Made by a program: the position numbers and the translations under genes. Positions 18,061-26,609 of a stretch of DNA of 64,000 nt are shown one piece after another (the stretch's first letter is position 1; every line of letters starts with the position of its first letter). The notes below the pieces were generated by a model that saw nothing but the letters and a program-made list of their open reading frames with translations, was not told the origin of the DNA and did no database searches. This DNA comes from Devosia yakushimensis (GTDB taxonomy: Bacteria; Pseudomonadota; Alphaproteobacteria; Rhizobiales; Devosiaceae), in assembly GCF_030159855.1 (NCBI RefSeq), contig NZ_BSNG01000001.1:930001-994000 (forward strand). Direction: 5' to 3'.

Positions 18061-19077
18061 CTAACCCGCCTTCCCAGCCTCCGCCGTCACCTTCGTCAAT
18101 TCCGGAATAAAATCCCGCACCATCGGCTGTTTCTGCGTCTCGAACGGTAGCGGCCGCACCACGCGCATCGCCGCGATCCCCACCCGAACCGTCATCAAGC
18201 CGTTGACCACGCCTTCGCCCAGCCGCGCCGAGAGTTTGGCCGCCAGCCCCTGGCCTATCAGCTGCTCGACAATGCCATCGGTCAGCACCAGGCCACCCGT
18301 CACCGCCAGATGCGCCAGCACGGCTCCGGTGAGCCGCCAGGAGCCGAAAAAGCCTGGGCGGGCCCCGTAGAGCGCCGCAATCGCCCCGGCCAGCCGAATG
18401 CTCTCATAGATCACGAAGGCAATGTCGACCAAGGCGCGCGGCGACACCGCCGTCACTAGCGCCACTCGCCGGGCTGAGGCCGCCGTCAGCGTCTTGGCCC
18501 GCGCATCGAGCGGCGCCATCAGGCTGCGCTCGGCCAGCGCAATGGCTTCATGCCCGTCAAACAGATGTGGCAGGTTATCGGCCACATGCTGTCGCGCCCG
18601 CGCCAGATCAGGCCGCGCGGCATAAATACCTTCCAGCCGCTCCACCACATGCTTTGCCTTGTGCTGGTCATTGTCGGCCGTCGCGGCAGCCGCGTCGTTC
18701 CGCAAATGATCGAGCACGCGCAGCCGCCGCAGCGCAAACATTTCCCGCGCCGCCAGCACCACCACCGCCAACACGAACAGCACCAGCACACCGATCCCGG
18801 CCCAGCCCAGCCATTCATTGCGCTCGAACAGGTCGCGGATCAGCCGGTCGGTAGCCAGCCCCAGCCCGGCCGACAGCAACACGCCGCCCGTGGTCCAGGC
18901 CAGCCGCCCAAGCCAGCCCATGGGCCGGGGCGGTGGCGCGGCGAGGGTTTCATCCACCGCCGGGTCAAAGTCGATTTCGGCAATCTCCACCTTGGCCGGT
19001 GCAAAGGCGCGCGGCACGCGCAGCGCCTCGCTATCCTCGGTGATGGTCGCGGTCGGGCGGGCAATGGGGCGTTTCAT
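18061..19077 (-). CDS. YcjF-like (DUF697/UPF0283) inner-membrane protein
   Basis: A 338-residue protein with a Pro-rich cytoplasmic N-terminus. Two hydrophobic helices (WLGRLAWTTGGVLLSAGLGL and WAGIGVLVLFVLAVVVLA) are separated by a short loop. The C-terminal DUF697 region has ARRVALVTAVSPRALVDIAF and LAAKLSARLGEGVVNGLMTV. The ATG at 19077 overlaps the ycjX stop as ATGA, so the two are co-translated. YcjX and YcjF occur as a conserved pair in proteobacteria and are stress-induced in E. coli; molecular role unknown. Confidence 0.88.
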   Translation of the reverse strand: MKRPIARPTATITEDSEALRVPRAFAPAKVEIAEIDFDPAVDETLAAPPPRPMGWLGRLAWTTGGVLLSAGLGLATDRLIRDLFERNEWLGWAGIGVLVLFVLAVVVLAAREMFALRRLRVLDHLRNDAAAATADNDQHKAKHVVERLEGIYAARPDLARARQHVADNLPHLFDGHEAIALAERSLMAPLDARAKTLTAASARRVALVTAVSPRALVDIAFVIYESIRLAGAIAALYGARPGFFGSWRLTGAVLAHLAVTGGLVLTDGIVEQLIGQGLAAKLSARLGEGVVNGLMTVRVGIAAMRVVRPLPFETQKQPMVRDFIPELTKVTAEAGKAG

Positions 19078-20525
19078 GCGAGCCAATCTCCCACCAGATA
19101 ATCCAGCGCCCGATCAAACCTGATATGGGGCAGCACCACGTCGCCGGCCGCATTGCGGTCGAGTTTTTGCGGCGGGGTGAAGCGCAGGAAGTTCAGCGCC
19201 ACGGGCGTGCCATCCTCGAACAATGAATCCGGCCGCTCCGGCAAGTCGCCGGGAAACAAAGCAATTTCGGTTTTGCCGTCATAGCTGGTGCCATCCAGCA
19301 CTTCGCCCGCCATGGGCGTGCCGATAATGGTGGGCAGCGTCTCGCCGCCCTCGACAATGCTGCCCTCGCGCGTTGCCCGAATGCCGGCCAGCGCAATGGA
19401 TTTGGTTTCTGCCCCGGCAAAGCGCGCCCGCTTGCTGGCGCTGGCGACCAGCCGGTTGAGGATCGCCTCCAGCCGGTCGTGGCTGGTGTGATGCACATGG
19501 TCGGCCTTGGTCGCGGCAAAGAGAATCCGGTCGATCTTGCGCGTAAAGGGTCGCAGCAGTGCATTGCTCTCGCCCTGCCGGAAGCAAGACAGCACCGCTG
19601 TCAGCGCCGTCTCCAGATCGGCCACGGCAGCCGGCCCGGCATTGAGTGCCCGCAGCGTATCCACCAGCACCACCTGCCGGTCCAGCCGGGCAAAATGATC
19701 GCGGAAGAAAGGCCGCACCACGCGGTCCTTATAGGCCTCGTAGCGATGCTCCAGCATGGCATAAAGGCTCGATGAGCGCGCCCGCTGGTCCGAAGGCGGC
19801 AGAGGCGCAAAGGTCAGCGCGGGCGAGCCCTCAAGATCACCGGGCAGCAGGAATCGGCCTGGGGGTAGGGTGGACAGCGCCCCATGTTCCCGGCTGCGCC
19901 GGAGATAATCGGTAAAGGCGGCGGCCAGTTTTTCCGCATCGGGATCATTGGCCTCCTTGTGCGGATCAATCGACCCCAGCAGTTCAAGGAACGGCTTGGC
20001 CTCCTTGCCCGATCCGGGGCGATGGGCGCGCTCCAGCGCCTCGGCGCTCCATTCGGCAAAGGACAGACCCAGCAGCGGCAGATCAAGAATCCATTCGCCG
20101 GGATAATCGACAATATCGAGATTGAGCGTCGAAGGGCCGCGCAGCCCGGAATACCAGTGTTTGGACTGGTATTTGAGCACGATGCGCAGCTGGGAAATCT
20201 GCCTCGTGCTGTCGGGCCAGACGGGCGTCTTGCCGGTCAGCGCTTCCAGATGCCGTTCATAGGCGAAGCGGGGAATTGTCGCATCGGGATATTCAGCTAG
20301 CCGCGCGCCGATAAAGCGTCCCTCGGCCAAGGGCGTGAAGCCGGGCAGGCGGCCGCCGGTGAGCAGGTTATGCACCAGCGCTGTAATGAAAATGGTCTTG
20401 CCGGCCCGGCTGAGACCGGTAACGCCCAGCCGCAATGTCGGGGTGAAGGCGCCGGTTGCCGCGTCGGTCAGATTGGCCAGGGCGATGCCCAGTTCGTCGA
20501 CAATAGTGGTGGGAGATTGGGGCAC
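19074..20525 (-). CDS. YcjX family P-loop GTPase-like protein
   Basis: A 483-residue protein with an N-terminal Walker A GLSRAGKT, a DxxG-like IVDYPGEW and FAATKADHVH in the position of the G4 motif. Two GTG codons are possible starts. The AGGAG site lies 7 nt before the one at 20525 but only 1 nt before that at 20531, so 20525 is preferred. First gene of the ycjX-ycjF pair. Dynamin-like or membrane-stress roles have been suggested for the family; function unproven. Confidence 0.88.
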   Translation of the reverse strand: MPQSPTTIVDELGIALANLTDAATGAFTPTLRLGVTGLSRAGKTIFITALVHNLLTGGRLPGFTPLAEGRFIGARLAEYPDATIPRFAYERHLEALTGKTPVWPDSTRQISQLRIVLKYQSKHWYSGLRGPSTLNLDIVDYPGEWILDLPLLGLSFAEWSAEALERAHRPGSGKEAKPFLELLGSIDPHKEANDPDAEKLAAAFTDYLRRSREHGALSTLPPGRFLLPGDLEGSPALTFAPLPPSDQRARSSSLYAMLEHRYEAYKDRVVRPFFRDHFARLDRQVVLVDTLRALNAGPAAVADLETALTAVLSCFRQGESNALLRPFTRKIDRILFAATKADHVHHTSHDRLEAILNRLVASASKRARFAGAETKSIALAGIRATREGSIVEGGETLPTIIGTPMAGEVLDGTSYDGKTEIALFPGDLPERPDSLFEDGTPVALNFLRFTPPQKLDRNAAGDVVLPHIRFDRALDYLVGDWLA

Positions 20526-20650
20526 GCGCACTCCTGGTCAGACCGCTGCAAGATAGGGCTTTGCGCAGGCGGTTCAAGCGCTCTTGCTGTCACGGGGATG
20601 TCTTGTCGGTTCGCTAGACCGCAATATGTTATCTTATTACGGAGCATCCC

Positions 20651-21130
20651 ATGCGATTGACGATGGTTCTGGCGGCGGTCCTGCTGTCCGGTAGCGTTTT
20701 GCCAGCCTTGGCGCAGGATCACGTTCATGAGGTGAGCGCCGGCGCGATCACTCTGGTTCATCCCTGGGCGCGTGCGGCCAAGGCCGGCGCCGATACGCTG
20801 GTCTTCATGGAAATCGTCAATGAGGGTGCCGCCGACAAGCTTGAGAGCGCCAGCACCGCCGCTGCGGCCAGCGTTTCCATCGTCGGCGCGACGCTCAGCG
20901 ACGGTGAAGCCAGCTATCAGGAGGTCGGCGCGGTGGATATTCCCGCCGGTGATTTCGACCTGGACCCCAATGGCCTGGGGCTCCTGCTGACTGGTCTTAC
21001 CCAGGATCTGGAGCAGGGCGGTGACTTCGAGCTGACGGTGCATTTCGCCACGGCGGGCGACGTGACCGTGCATGTCGAAATCGAGGCCGCGGATGCGACC
21101 CAGCATAGCCATGCCGGGCATAGTCACTAG
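20651..21130 (+). CDS. PCu(A)C-like periplasmic protein lacking the usual copper ligands
   Basis: A 159-residue protein with a signal peptide ending ALA-QDHVHE. The fold signature of the PCu(A)C copper chaperones is kept: ITLVHPWARAAKAGADTLVF, VDIPAGDFDLDPNGLGLLLTGL and a final beta-rich FELTVHFATAGDVTVHVEIE. The canonical histidine and methionine ligands (HEM, MxM and HxM positions) are replaced by VGA, YQE and LGL. Histidines occur only at the two ends (DHVHE, HSHAGHSH). GGAG is 6 nt before the ATG. It converges on an ABC operon that may also handle metal. Confidence 0.75.
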   Translation: MRLTMVLAAVLLSGSVLPALAQDHVHEVSAGAITLVHPWARAAKAGADTLVFMEIVNEGAADKLESASTAAAASVSIVGATLSDGEASYQEVGAVDIPAGDFDLDPNGLGLLLTGLTQDLEQGGDFELTVHFATAGDVTVHVEIEAADATQHSHAGHSH

Positions 21131-21148
21131 ACTTGGCGAGGTCCTGCC

Positions 21149-22396
21149 TTAGCGCAGGGCCTCCACTACCGGCCGCCGGTAGATCAACAGCGCCGGAATT
21201 GTCGCCAGCGCCAGCCCCAGCGCCACCAATGCGCCTACCAGTCCAAGCTCGCGGCCGCCAATGGTGGCCCGCATGGCGACGCCGGTATTTTGCGCCAGCA
21301 GTTCGGATACGATTGCGGCAAGCCCCCAGCCCAGCACCAGCCCGATCAGGGCCCCGGTCACGATCATTGCCGCGACATAGACCCAGACCGTCACGAAAAT
21401 GAAGCTGCGCGATGCGCCCAGCGCCCGCAGCACGGCAAAGCGCTGCCGCTGCAGGTCGAGAATGGCGACGATGCCGGCGAGGATGGCCGCGATCACCAGC
21501 GCCTGGGCGGCCAGCGTCAGCCCGCTCATGATGGCGGTGGCGTCGCCCAATACGGCGTAGAGCTCCACCAACACCTCGGCGGGAAAGAAAGCGGTGGATT
21601 GCGCCGTGCGATATTGCCCGCGCAGGCCATAGGCGGCCGCGACATTGGCTGGTTTGACCACGATGGCGGGCAAGCCGGGCAAGGCATCGCCATCAAAGGG
21701 CAGGCCCAGATGAGTGTCGCCCGCTGCGTGCCCGGTACCCAGACCATGGGCCACCCAATTATATTCGATGGGCACGACAATGGCGCGATCCCAGGGCGTG
21801 CCGGTGGGCTGCATACGGCCCACAACGGTGAGATTGTCGTGGTCACCATGGTCCGGAGCCTCGCCGCCCGCCTCCAATGCGTCGGCGGCATCGTCAGCAT
21901 CGCCGCCCCCACCCGCGCCATGGCCGTGGCTGACGGCGAGGCTATCCCCCAGCCTGTGTGGCGAGAGAGCCCCCACCACTGCCTCGTTGATCGCGGTAAA
22001 GCTGCGCCCCTCCGCGAGCCCCTGCGACAGATGCTCGACAAAGGGCGCGATGGTGCCCACGACGGGAGCGCCATCGATATTGTCGCCAAAGCCGATTGGG
22101 GCAACGAAGTCGGCCTGGGGTTCGGCGAGCAGCGCTCGCGTCACAGTGGGATCGAGCAGTTCGACCGCGGTGGGATTGAGATAGACCACCGAGAACAGCA
22201 CGTCGTTGAAGCTGCCGGGTGCCGCCACGATCAGATCGAACCGGTCAGCCGCGCGGGCGCTGCCGACGCGCAATGCGCGTTCCTGGGCCGAAATCGCAAT
22301 GCCCAGGGCCACGGCCAGCGCCACGACCACGATGAACAGGATCACGGTGAAACGGTTGCGGAGCAGGGAGGCCCACACGATGGGGAAGGGGTTCAT
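21149..22396 (-). CDS. ABC transporter permease, FtsX/MacB type, with a His-rich periplasmic insert
   Basis: A 415-residue permease. It has one N-terminal membrane helix (FTVILFIVVVALAVALGIAI), a long periplasmic domain and three C-terminal helices followed by LLIYRRPVVEAL, the standard FtsX topology. The periplasmic domain contains a low-complexity segment rich in His, Gly and Asp (SHGHGAGGGGDADDA ... APDHGDHDN), as found in metal-handling proteins. It overlaps the ATPase gene by 4 nt. Together with the upstream Tat protein it resembles the zinc-regulated MacB-like systems of Pseudomonas (PA4063-PA4066) and Vibrio (Zrg); that assignment is inference. Confidence 0.8.
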   Translation of the reverse strand: MNPFPIVWASLLRNRFTVILFIVVVALAVALGIAISAQERALRVGSARAADRFDLIVAAPGSFNDVLFSVVYLNPTAVELLDPTVTRALLAEPQADFVAPIGFGDNIDGAPVVGTIAPFVEHLSQGLAEGRSFTAINEAVVGALSPHRLGDSLAVSHGHGAGGGGDADDAADALEAGGEAPDHGDHDNLTVVGRMQPTGTPWDRAIVVPIEYNWVAHGLGTGHAAGDTHLGLPFDGDALPGLPAIVVKPANVAAAYGLRGQYRTAQSTAFFPAEVLVELYAVLGDATAIMSGLTLAAQALVIAAILAGIVAILDLQRQRFAVLRALGASRSFIFVTVWVYVAAMIVTGALIGLVLGWGLAAIVSELLAQNTGVAMRATIGGRELGLVGALVALGLALATIPALLIYRRPVVEALR

Positions 22397-23076
22397 GCCG
22401 GCGCTTTGCTGTCTATTGTCATCGGCCGCCCATGATCGAGCCGCACCACCGTATCGGCGAGCGCCAGCAGCGCCGGATCGTGCGTGGCTGCGATGACCGT
22501 GCGACCTTCTTCGCTCGCCAATTGCCGGAGGATGCCGATGACGCCTTCGCCCGATTTGGCGTCGAGGCTGGCAGTGGGTTCGTCGGCAAAGATGATGGAC
22601 GGGTTGCCGATCAGCGCCCGGGCAATGGCGACGCGCTGCTGTTCGCCGCGGGATAGAAGATTGGTCCGCCGCCGCTCATGCGGCACCCCGAGCGTATCGA
22701 GGCGCAGCCTGGCGCGGGCCTTGAGCGGAGCGGCGGAGAAGCCCGAAAACCAAGCTGAAGCAATGACATTGTCGAGCGGGCTCAGTTCCTGAATCAGGTG
22801 AAAGTCCTGGAAGATGAAGCCGGCATGGTCCCGCCGCCAGCGGTCCCGCCGGCCTTCGGCCAGGGCCGCGATATCGGTGCCGGCCCAATCGATCTCTCCA
22901 CTCGCCGGGCGGAGCAATCCGGACAGCAGGTAGAGCAGGGTGGATTTTCCGGAGCCCGAAGGTCCCGACAGCACCGTCAGAGTGCCCGGGGCGATCCGCA
23001 TCTGCGGCAGGTCGATGACGGCGTCATGTCCGAAGGCAAGTTTGAGGCCGGAGATGGCCAGAGGCAGTCCCGGCAT
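22393..23076 (-). CDS. ABC transporter ATP-binding protein, LolD/MacB type
   Basis: A 227-residue ATPase. Walker A is GPSGSGKST, the Q-loop FIFQDFHLI, the signature LLSRGEQQRVAIARAL (SRGEQ in place of LSGGQ), Walker B IIFADEPTASLDA and the H-loop AATHDP. This is the cytoplasmic motor of the transporter formed with the FtsX-type permease encoded immediately downstream, coupled by an ATGA overlap. It starts 6 nt after the preceding gene, so the three genes are one operon. Confidence 0.9.
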   Translation of the reverse strand: MPGLPLAISGLKLAFGHDAVIDLPQMRIAPGTLTVLSGPSGSGKSTLLYLLSGLLRPASGEIDWAGTDIAALAEGRRDRWRRDHAGFIFQDFHLIQELSPLDNVIASAWFSGFSAAPLKARARLRLDTLGVPHERRRTNLLSRGEQQRVAIARALIGNPSIIFADEPTASLDAKSGEGVIGILRQLASEEGRTVIAATHDPALLALADTVVRLDHGRPMTIDSKAPA

Positions 23077-23082
23077 AATGAT

Positions 23083-23526
23083 CTAGAGCCTGCGATAGGA
23101 AACGTCGAGCAGGCGGACGAAGCTGACAAAGCCGGTATTGGCATCGGTCTTGATGCCGGTGTCGAACGTACCTTCCACCCGGATCAGGCTGGAAAAGCGC
23201 ACGAATTCCAGCGGCGTGGTGGCATAGGACAGCACGATGTCATTGGGCCAGTCGGCGGCGTCGTCGCAGAAGGGGCAGGTGGCCATGGGCGTCTTGGTCA
23301 GCACGAAGAAGTCGATTTCGGGCTTTAGAGGCGGGGCCATATAGCCGGTCATCTCGATGCGCTGGCCCTGCAGGGCGATAGCTTGAGGCGAAAGCTCCTT
23401 GCCGCGCAGATACATGTCGCGGAAACGCAGGTCGGGAACGGCGGCGCGGGCAGGCGTGGTGACGCCGGCAAAACTCAGTGCGGCTCCGGCAATTGCAAAG
23501 CTGGTGACGAAATTGCGTCGGTCCAT
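23083..23526 (-). CDS. Tat-exported DUF3299-like protein with a CPFC motif
   Basis: A 147-residue protein. The N-terminus MDRRNFVTSFAIAGAAL carries a twin-arginine-like signal with cleavage probably after ARA. The mature part has LQGQRIEMTGYMAPPLKP and FFVLTKTPMATCPFCDDAAD, then a beta-rich end (VEGTFDTGIKTDANTGFVSF). The layout resembles DUF3299 periplasmic proteins that accompany zinc-regulated ABC genes, and CPFC could bind metal or be redox-active. AAGGGAAG precedes the ATG. First gene of the operon with the ATPase and permease. Confidence 0.7.
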   Translation of the reverse strand: MDRRNFVTSFAIAGAALSFAGVTTPARAAVPDLRFRDMYLRGKELSPQAIALQGQRIEMTGYMAPPLKPEIDFFVLTKTPMATCPFCDDAADWPNDIVLSYATTPLEFVRFSSLIRVEGTFDTGIKTDANTGFVSFVRLLDVSYRRL

Positions 23527-23610
23527 GATCTTCCCTTTCGCTGAAAACGTAATCCGAGGCTAACAAATGGCCTTCGGGGCCATCGTGACAGGCACAGAAA
23601 AGTGATCAAA

Positions 23611-23634
23611 GACCGCCGGATTGCTCCGGCGGTC
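23611..23634 (-). terminator. Terminator hairpin after alkaline phosphatase
   Basis: A 10-bp perfect stem (GACCGCCGGA / TCCGGCGGTC) with a 4-nt loop, followed on the minus strand by CTTTGATCACTTTT. The U-tract is interrupted, so termination may be partial. Confidence 0.6.
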
Positions 23635-23656
23635 CAATTTTCTTGCAGCCGTCAGC

Positions 23657-25135
23657 TTACTTGGCAGCGGCGTTGAGGCCGATGGCCTTGGCCATCACGT
23701 GGTAGATCATGTTCTGCTCGATGACACCGTCGAACAGATAGGCCTGCGGGCCCTGGGCGAAGATGGCGACGTCGTCACCGGCATGGGTTTCCGAACCAAG
23801 TGGGATCAGCGCCTGCTGCAGGAAGTCGATATCGGTGGTGTCGACATCGGTCAGATTGGCGCGGGGTTCGTCAACGGTGGCACCAGGGCCGTTGAGATAG
23901 CCCAGGGTGGTGTAGGGCTTGCCGTCATCGCCTTCGCCGGCAATACCCAGGATCGGGTTATTGCGGGTCGGGTAGCCGGCGATCGAGAAGACGTGGCTGT
24001 GGTCGGCAGTGATCAGGATGAGGGTTTCTTCCGGGTTCACGGCGTCATAGGCAGCCTTGAGGGCTTCGGAGGCTGCGATGGCGTCGGTCAGGGCGCGGGC
24101 AGCATTGCCTGCGTGGTGGGCGTGGTCGACACGGCCGCCTTCAACCATCAGCACGAAGCCGTCTTCGTTCTGCTTGAGGATATCGATGGCCTTGACGGTC
24201 ATTTCGGCCAGCGAGGGTTCGCCGCCGGCATCGGTGGCGCGGTCGGCTTCATACTGCATGTGCGAGCCGTTGAAGAGGCCCAGAACGCGAGCGGTCGAGG
24301 CGTCGAGCGCGTCGAACTGTTCCTTGTTCCAGACATACTGGCCATCATTGTGCTTGGCCTGCCATTCGGCGACCAGATCGCGTTCCTTGCGGGCGCCGGT
24401 GCGGGTGGCGTCTTCCGGATCGGCCTGCGATTCCAGCATGAAATTGGCGCGGCCACCGCCGAACACCACTTCGAAGCCGTCACCGAACGACCAGTCGACG
24501 AGCTGGGCGGCAATGTCCTTGCAGGTGCCGACAGCGTCTTCGGGCAGGTTGGTATCGGCTTCCCAGTCGCGGCCGACCGTGTGGGCATAGGCAGCGGCAG
24601 GGGTCGCGTGGGTGATGCGGGCGGTCGAGATGATGCCAGTGGCAAGGCCGGCTTCTTCAGCCTGCTCGAAGATCGACTTGGTGGTGGCGCCGGCCTGGGT
24701 GGAGCAATCTTCCAGCGCCGCCGTCTGGTCGACACCGATCGTGCCGTTCAGCGATTTGACGCCGCTGGTGATGGCGGTGGCGGTGGGGGCGGAGTCGGCG
24801 ACCTGGCTGTCATGGGTATAGGTCTTGACCAGGGCGGTGTGCGGCAACAGCTGCTCGAAAGCCAGCGAATGCGACTCGCCGTCGACGCCGGCCAGCTGGC
24901 CTTCGTGGATGCGGGCAGCGGTGATGGTGGGGATGGAAAGGCCGTCAACGATGAACATGATGACGTTCTTGGCCTTGCCGGTATTGGGCTGGATGGCTTC
25001 CTTGGCGACCAGCGCTTCCTGGGCGGCCAGGAAGTAGCTGTCGTTGGCCTGCGGCAGAGCGGACTGAGCCAGGACCGGCAGAGTCAGGGCAAGCGTTGAA
25101 ACGCCAGCGAAAAGAGCCCGTGAGAGCTTGACCAT
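23657..25135 (-). CDS. phoA: Alkaline phosphatase (PhoA family)
   Basis: A 492-residue periplasmic enzyme. The signal peptide ends VLA-QS. FIVDGLS holds the first metal-binding Asp, VADSAPTATAITSGVKS holds the nucleophilic serine (about residue 113), VEGGRVDHAHHAGN holds metal-binding Asp/His residues and ITADHSHVFSIAGY the second metal site. It hydrolyses phosphomonoesters to release phosphate. The ATG at 25135 is preferred over the GTG at 25144 because GAAGG is 8 nt upstream. Monocistronic, with its own terminator. A clear two-half Pho box was not found. Confidence 0.93.
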   Translation of the reverse strand: MVKLSRALFAGVSTLALTLPVLAQSALPQANDSYFLAAQEALVAKEAIQPNTGKAKNVIMFIVDGLSIPTITAARIHEGQLAGVDGESHSLAFEQLLPHTALVKTYTHDSQVADSAPTATAITSGVKSLNGTIGVDQTAALEDCSTQAGATTKSIFEQAEEAGLATGIISTARITHATPAAAYAHTVGRDWEADTNLPEDAVGTCKDIAAQLVDWSFGDGFEVVFGGGRANFMLESQADPEDATRTGARKERDLVAEWQAKHNDGQYVWNKEQFDALDASTARVLGLFNGSHMQYEADRATDAGGEPSLAEMTVKAIDILKQNEDGFVLMVEGGRVDHAHHAGNAARALTDAIAASEALKAAYDAVNPEETLILITADHSHVFSIAGYPTRNNPILGIAGEGDDGKPYTTLGYLNGPGATVDEPRANLTDVDTTDIDFLQQALIPLGSETHAGDDVAIFAQGPQAYLFDGVIEQNMIYHVMAKAIGLNAAAK

Positions 25136-25229
25136 GGTGTTCACCTTCGTGGTTGGACGCTACGGCCAGCTCTGAAATCCGGCCGATATGTTCGACCCTT
25201 AGACGAGTGGTATGACACATAAAAGTAGT

Positions 25230-25275
25230 AACGTCATAACGTTACGATCACTTGGTGATGTAACGGCATGACGTT
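25230..25275. promoter_or_regulatory. Long imperfect inverted repeat upstream of phoA
   Basis: Arms ACGTCATAACGTTACGATCAC and GTGATGTAACGGCATGACGT are near-complementary around a 3-nt centre, about 95 bp upstream of phoA. There is no T-run, so an operator is more likely than a terminator. The region 25136-25333 has no gene. Confidence 0.45.
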
Positions 25276-25333
25276 TTGCGGATATCGGGAAGGGCGCGCA
25301 TGCCCTTCCCTTGAGGCGGCCGCTATGGACCGG

Positions 25334-25867
25334 TTAGGCCGCGATCTTGCCCGGGACCTCGATCTTGGGATTGCGGAAGCCCATGGCGATCCATGCGCCC
25401 AGCAGTTTTGCATAGAACGCGACCGTGTGGCTTTTGAGGTTCGGCATGTCCGCGGGCAGGCCCGAGGCGTCGGACAGGTCGCCGGTCATGGTTCGAAGTT
25501 CCGCTTTTGGCCGGGTTTGCTCGGGCCACAGGTGAAGATAGACGCTCAGCCAATGGGCGCCCTTCATTTCCAGGAAAAGCGGCGTATTGCAGCAGGTGGC
25601 GACGACGCGGCGCGAGCCGGCATCGGCCGACAGGCGGAATTCGCTCAGGTGTTCGGCGCCGAAGACAATGCGGACCCGATCCTTGCGATATTCCGCGCTG
25701 GGGGTGGAGTTATGTGGGGTCAGCATATTGTGGGCGCCGGGAAGCCGGGCGAGGCGTTGTGCGGCCGCCCGGCAGCTATTGCAGAGGCATTCCGATACCA
25801 GGATCGGAGCCCCTTCCACTGCGAGCCGTGTTTGCCCGCAGCTGCATCCAATGATCGTTTCGCTCAA
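25334..25867 (-). CDS. DUF6151 / GFA-like zinc-binding protein
   Basis: A 177-residue protein. The cysteine pattern CSCGQ, CLCNSC and TCCNTP matches the CENP-V/GFA-type zinc fold of glutathione-dependent formaldehyde-activating enzyme relatives grouped as DUF6151. The start is TTG at 25867, overlapping the TetR stop as TTGA and preceded by GGAGGAGG at 7 nt, so it is translated together with the regulator. It may detoxify an electrophile, with TetR sensing it; not demonstrated. Confidence 0.8.
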   Translation of the reverse strand: MSETIIGCSCGQTRLAVEGAPILVSECLCNSCRAAAQRLARLPGAHNMLTPHNSTPSAEYRKDRVRIVFGAEHLSEFRLSADAGSRRVVATCCNTPLFLEMKGAHWLSVYLHLWPEQTRPKAELRTMTGDLSDASGLPADMPNLKSHTVAFYAKLLGAWIAMGFRNPKIEVPGKIAA

Positions 25868-26499
25868 TTTATATCCTCCTCCATGACGTGAAACAGGTGC
25901 CGGATATACCGGTCCAGATGATCAAGACTTTCCCGCGCCAGCTCGGGGTTGTTGGCCGCCTTGGCCAGCACGAATCCGCCCTGCAGCACGGCCTGGGTGT
26001 GACGGGCCAGGCTTTCAGCGGTCCAGGCCGCCGTGATGCCGCGTTCCAGGCGGGCGGTCTCGATATCGGCTTCGAGCGTAGTGGCGTGGCTGAAAATGCT
26101 GTGGCCGCAGGCATCGCGAATGGCGGGGGAGGTCGCATAGACCTCCTGCGCCATCGTCCCGACCAGGCAGGTGAATTCGGCCAGCTCGCCCATGATGATT
26201 GCCTTGCGGAAGGCGACATAGGCGAGAACGCGTTCCAGAGCATCTGCCGGTTCGTGATAGGGCGCCGCCCCGAAAAAGCCGGTATTGGTTTCGGTCCAGA
26301 AATCGGCGGCGGCGACGCCCAGAGCGTCCTTGCTGCCGAAGTGATGGAAGAACGCGCCCTTGGTGACATCGGCCGCCACGCAGAGATCGTCGACGCTTGT
26401 CGCCGCGAAGCCTTTGGCACGGATGATATCCCGCGCCGCCTCGAGGAGCCGGGTTCGTGCATTGCCGCGTTCGGGTGAGTGCTTTGTGGGTCTGGACAT
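25864..26499 (-). CDS. TetR/AcrR family transcriptional regulator
   Basis: A 211-residue repressor. The helix-turn-helix is FAATSVDDLCVAADVTKGAF followed by FHHFGSKDALG, typical of TetR. The C-terminal ligand domain has TCLVGTMAQEVYATSPAIRD, as in the C-terminal domains of the AcrR/YcdC-like group. A palindrome lies 8 bp upstream of the ATG, so it should repress itself and the coupled DUF6151 gene. Confidence 0.92.
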   Translation of the reverse strand: MSRPTKHSPERGNARTRLLEAARDIIRAKGFAATSVDDLCVAADVTKGAFFHHFGSKDALGVAAADFWTETNTGFFGAAPYHEPADALERVLAYVAFRKAIIMGELAEFTCLVGTMAQEVYATSPAIRDACGHSIFSHATTLEADIETARLERGITAAWTAESLARHTQAVLQGGFVLAKAANNPELARESLDHLDRYIRHLFHVMEEDIN

Positions 26500-26506
26500 G
26501 GCATAT

Positions 26507-26528
26507 ACATACCATACGGTTGGTATGT
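26507..26528. promoter_or_regulatory. Probable TetR operator
   Basis: A perfect 8-bp palindrome ACATACCA-N6-TGGTATGT (26507-26514 and 26521-26528) sits immediately before the TetR start codon, in the place of its promoter and ribosome site. Confidence 0.7.
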
Positions 26529-26576
26529 GTCAATCCTCGCCCACGCTGTGCGCTGGGCCGTCGCATTCAAGCCAAC

Positions 26577-26602
26577 AAAAAACCGGCCCCTCGCAGGGCC
26601 GG
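26577..26602 (-). terminator. Intrinsic terminator of metA
   Basis: The stem CCGGCCC / GGGCCGG with a 6-nt loop is followed on the minus strand by TTTTTTG. It begins 8 bp after the metA stop codon. Confidence 0.85.
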
Positions 26603-26609
26603 CTCGTTG

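Noticed and set aside
25190..25225. Pho box upstream of phoA (GTGTCATACCACTCGTCT on the minus strand)
   Set aside because: The first half resembles CTGTCAT but the second half matches poorly, so it was not listed as a feature.
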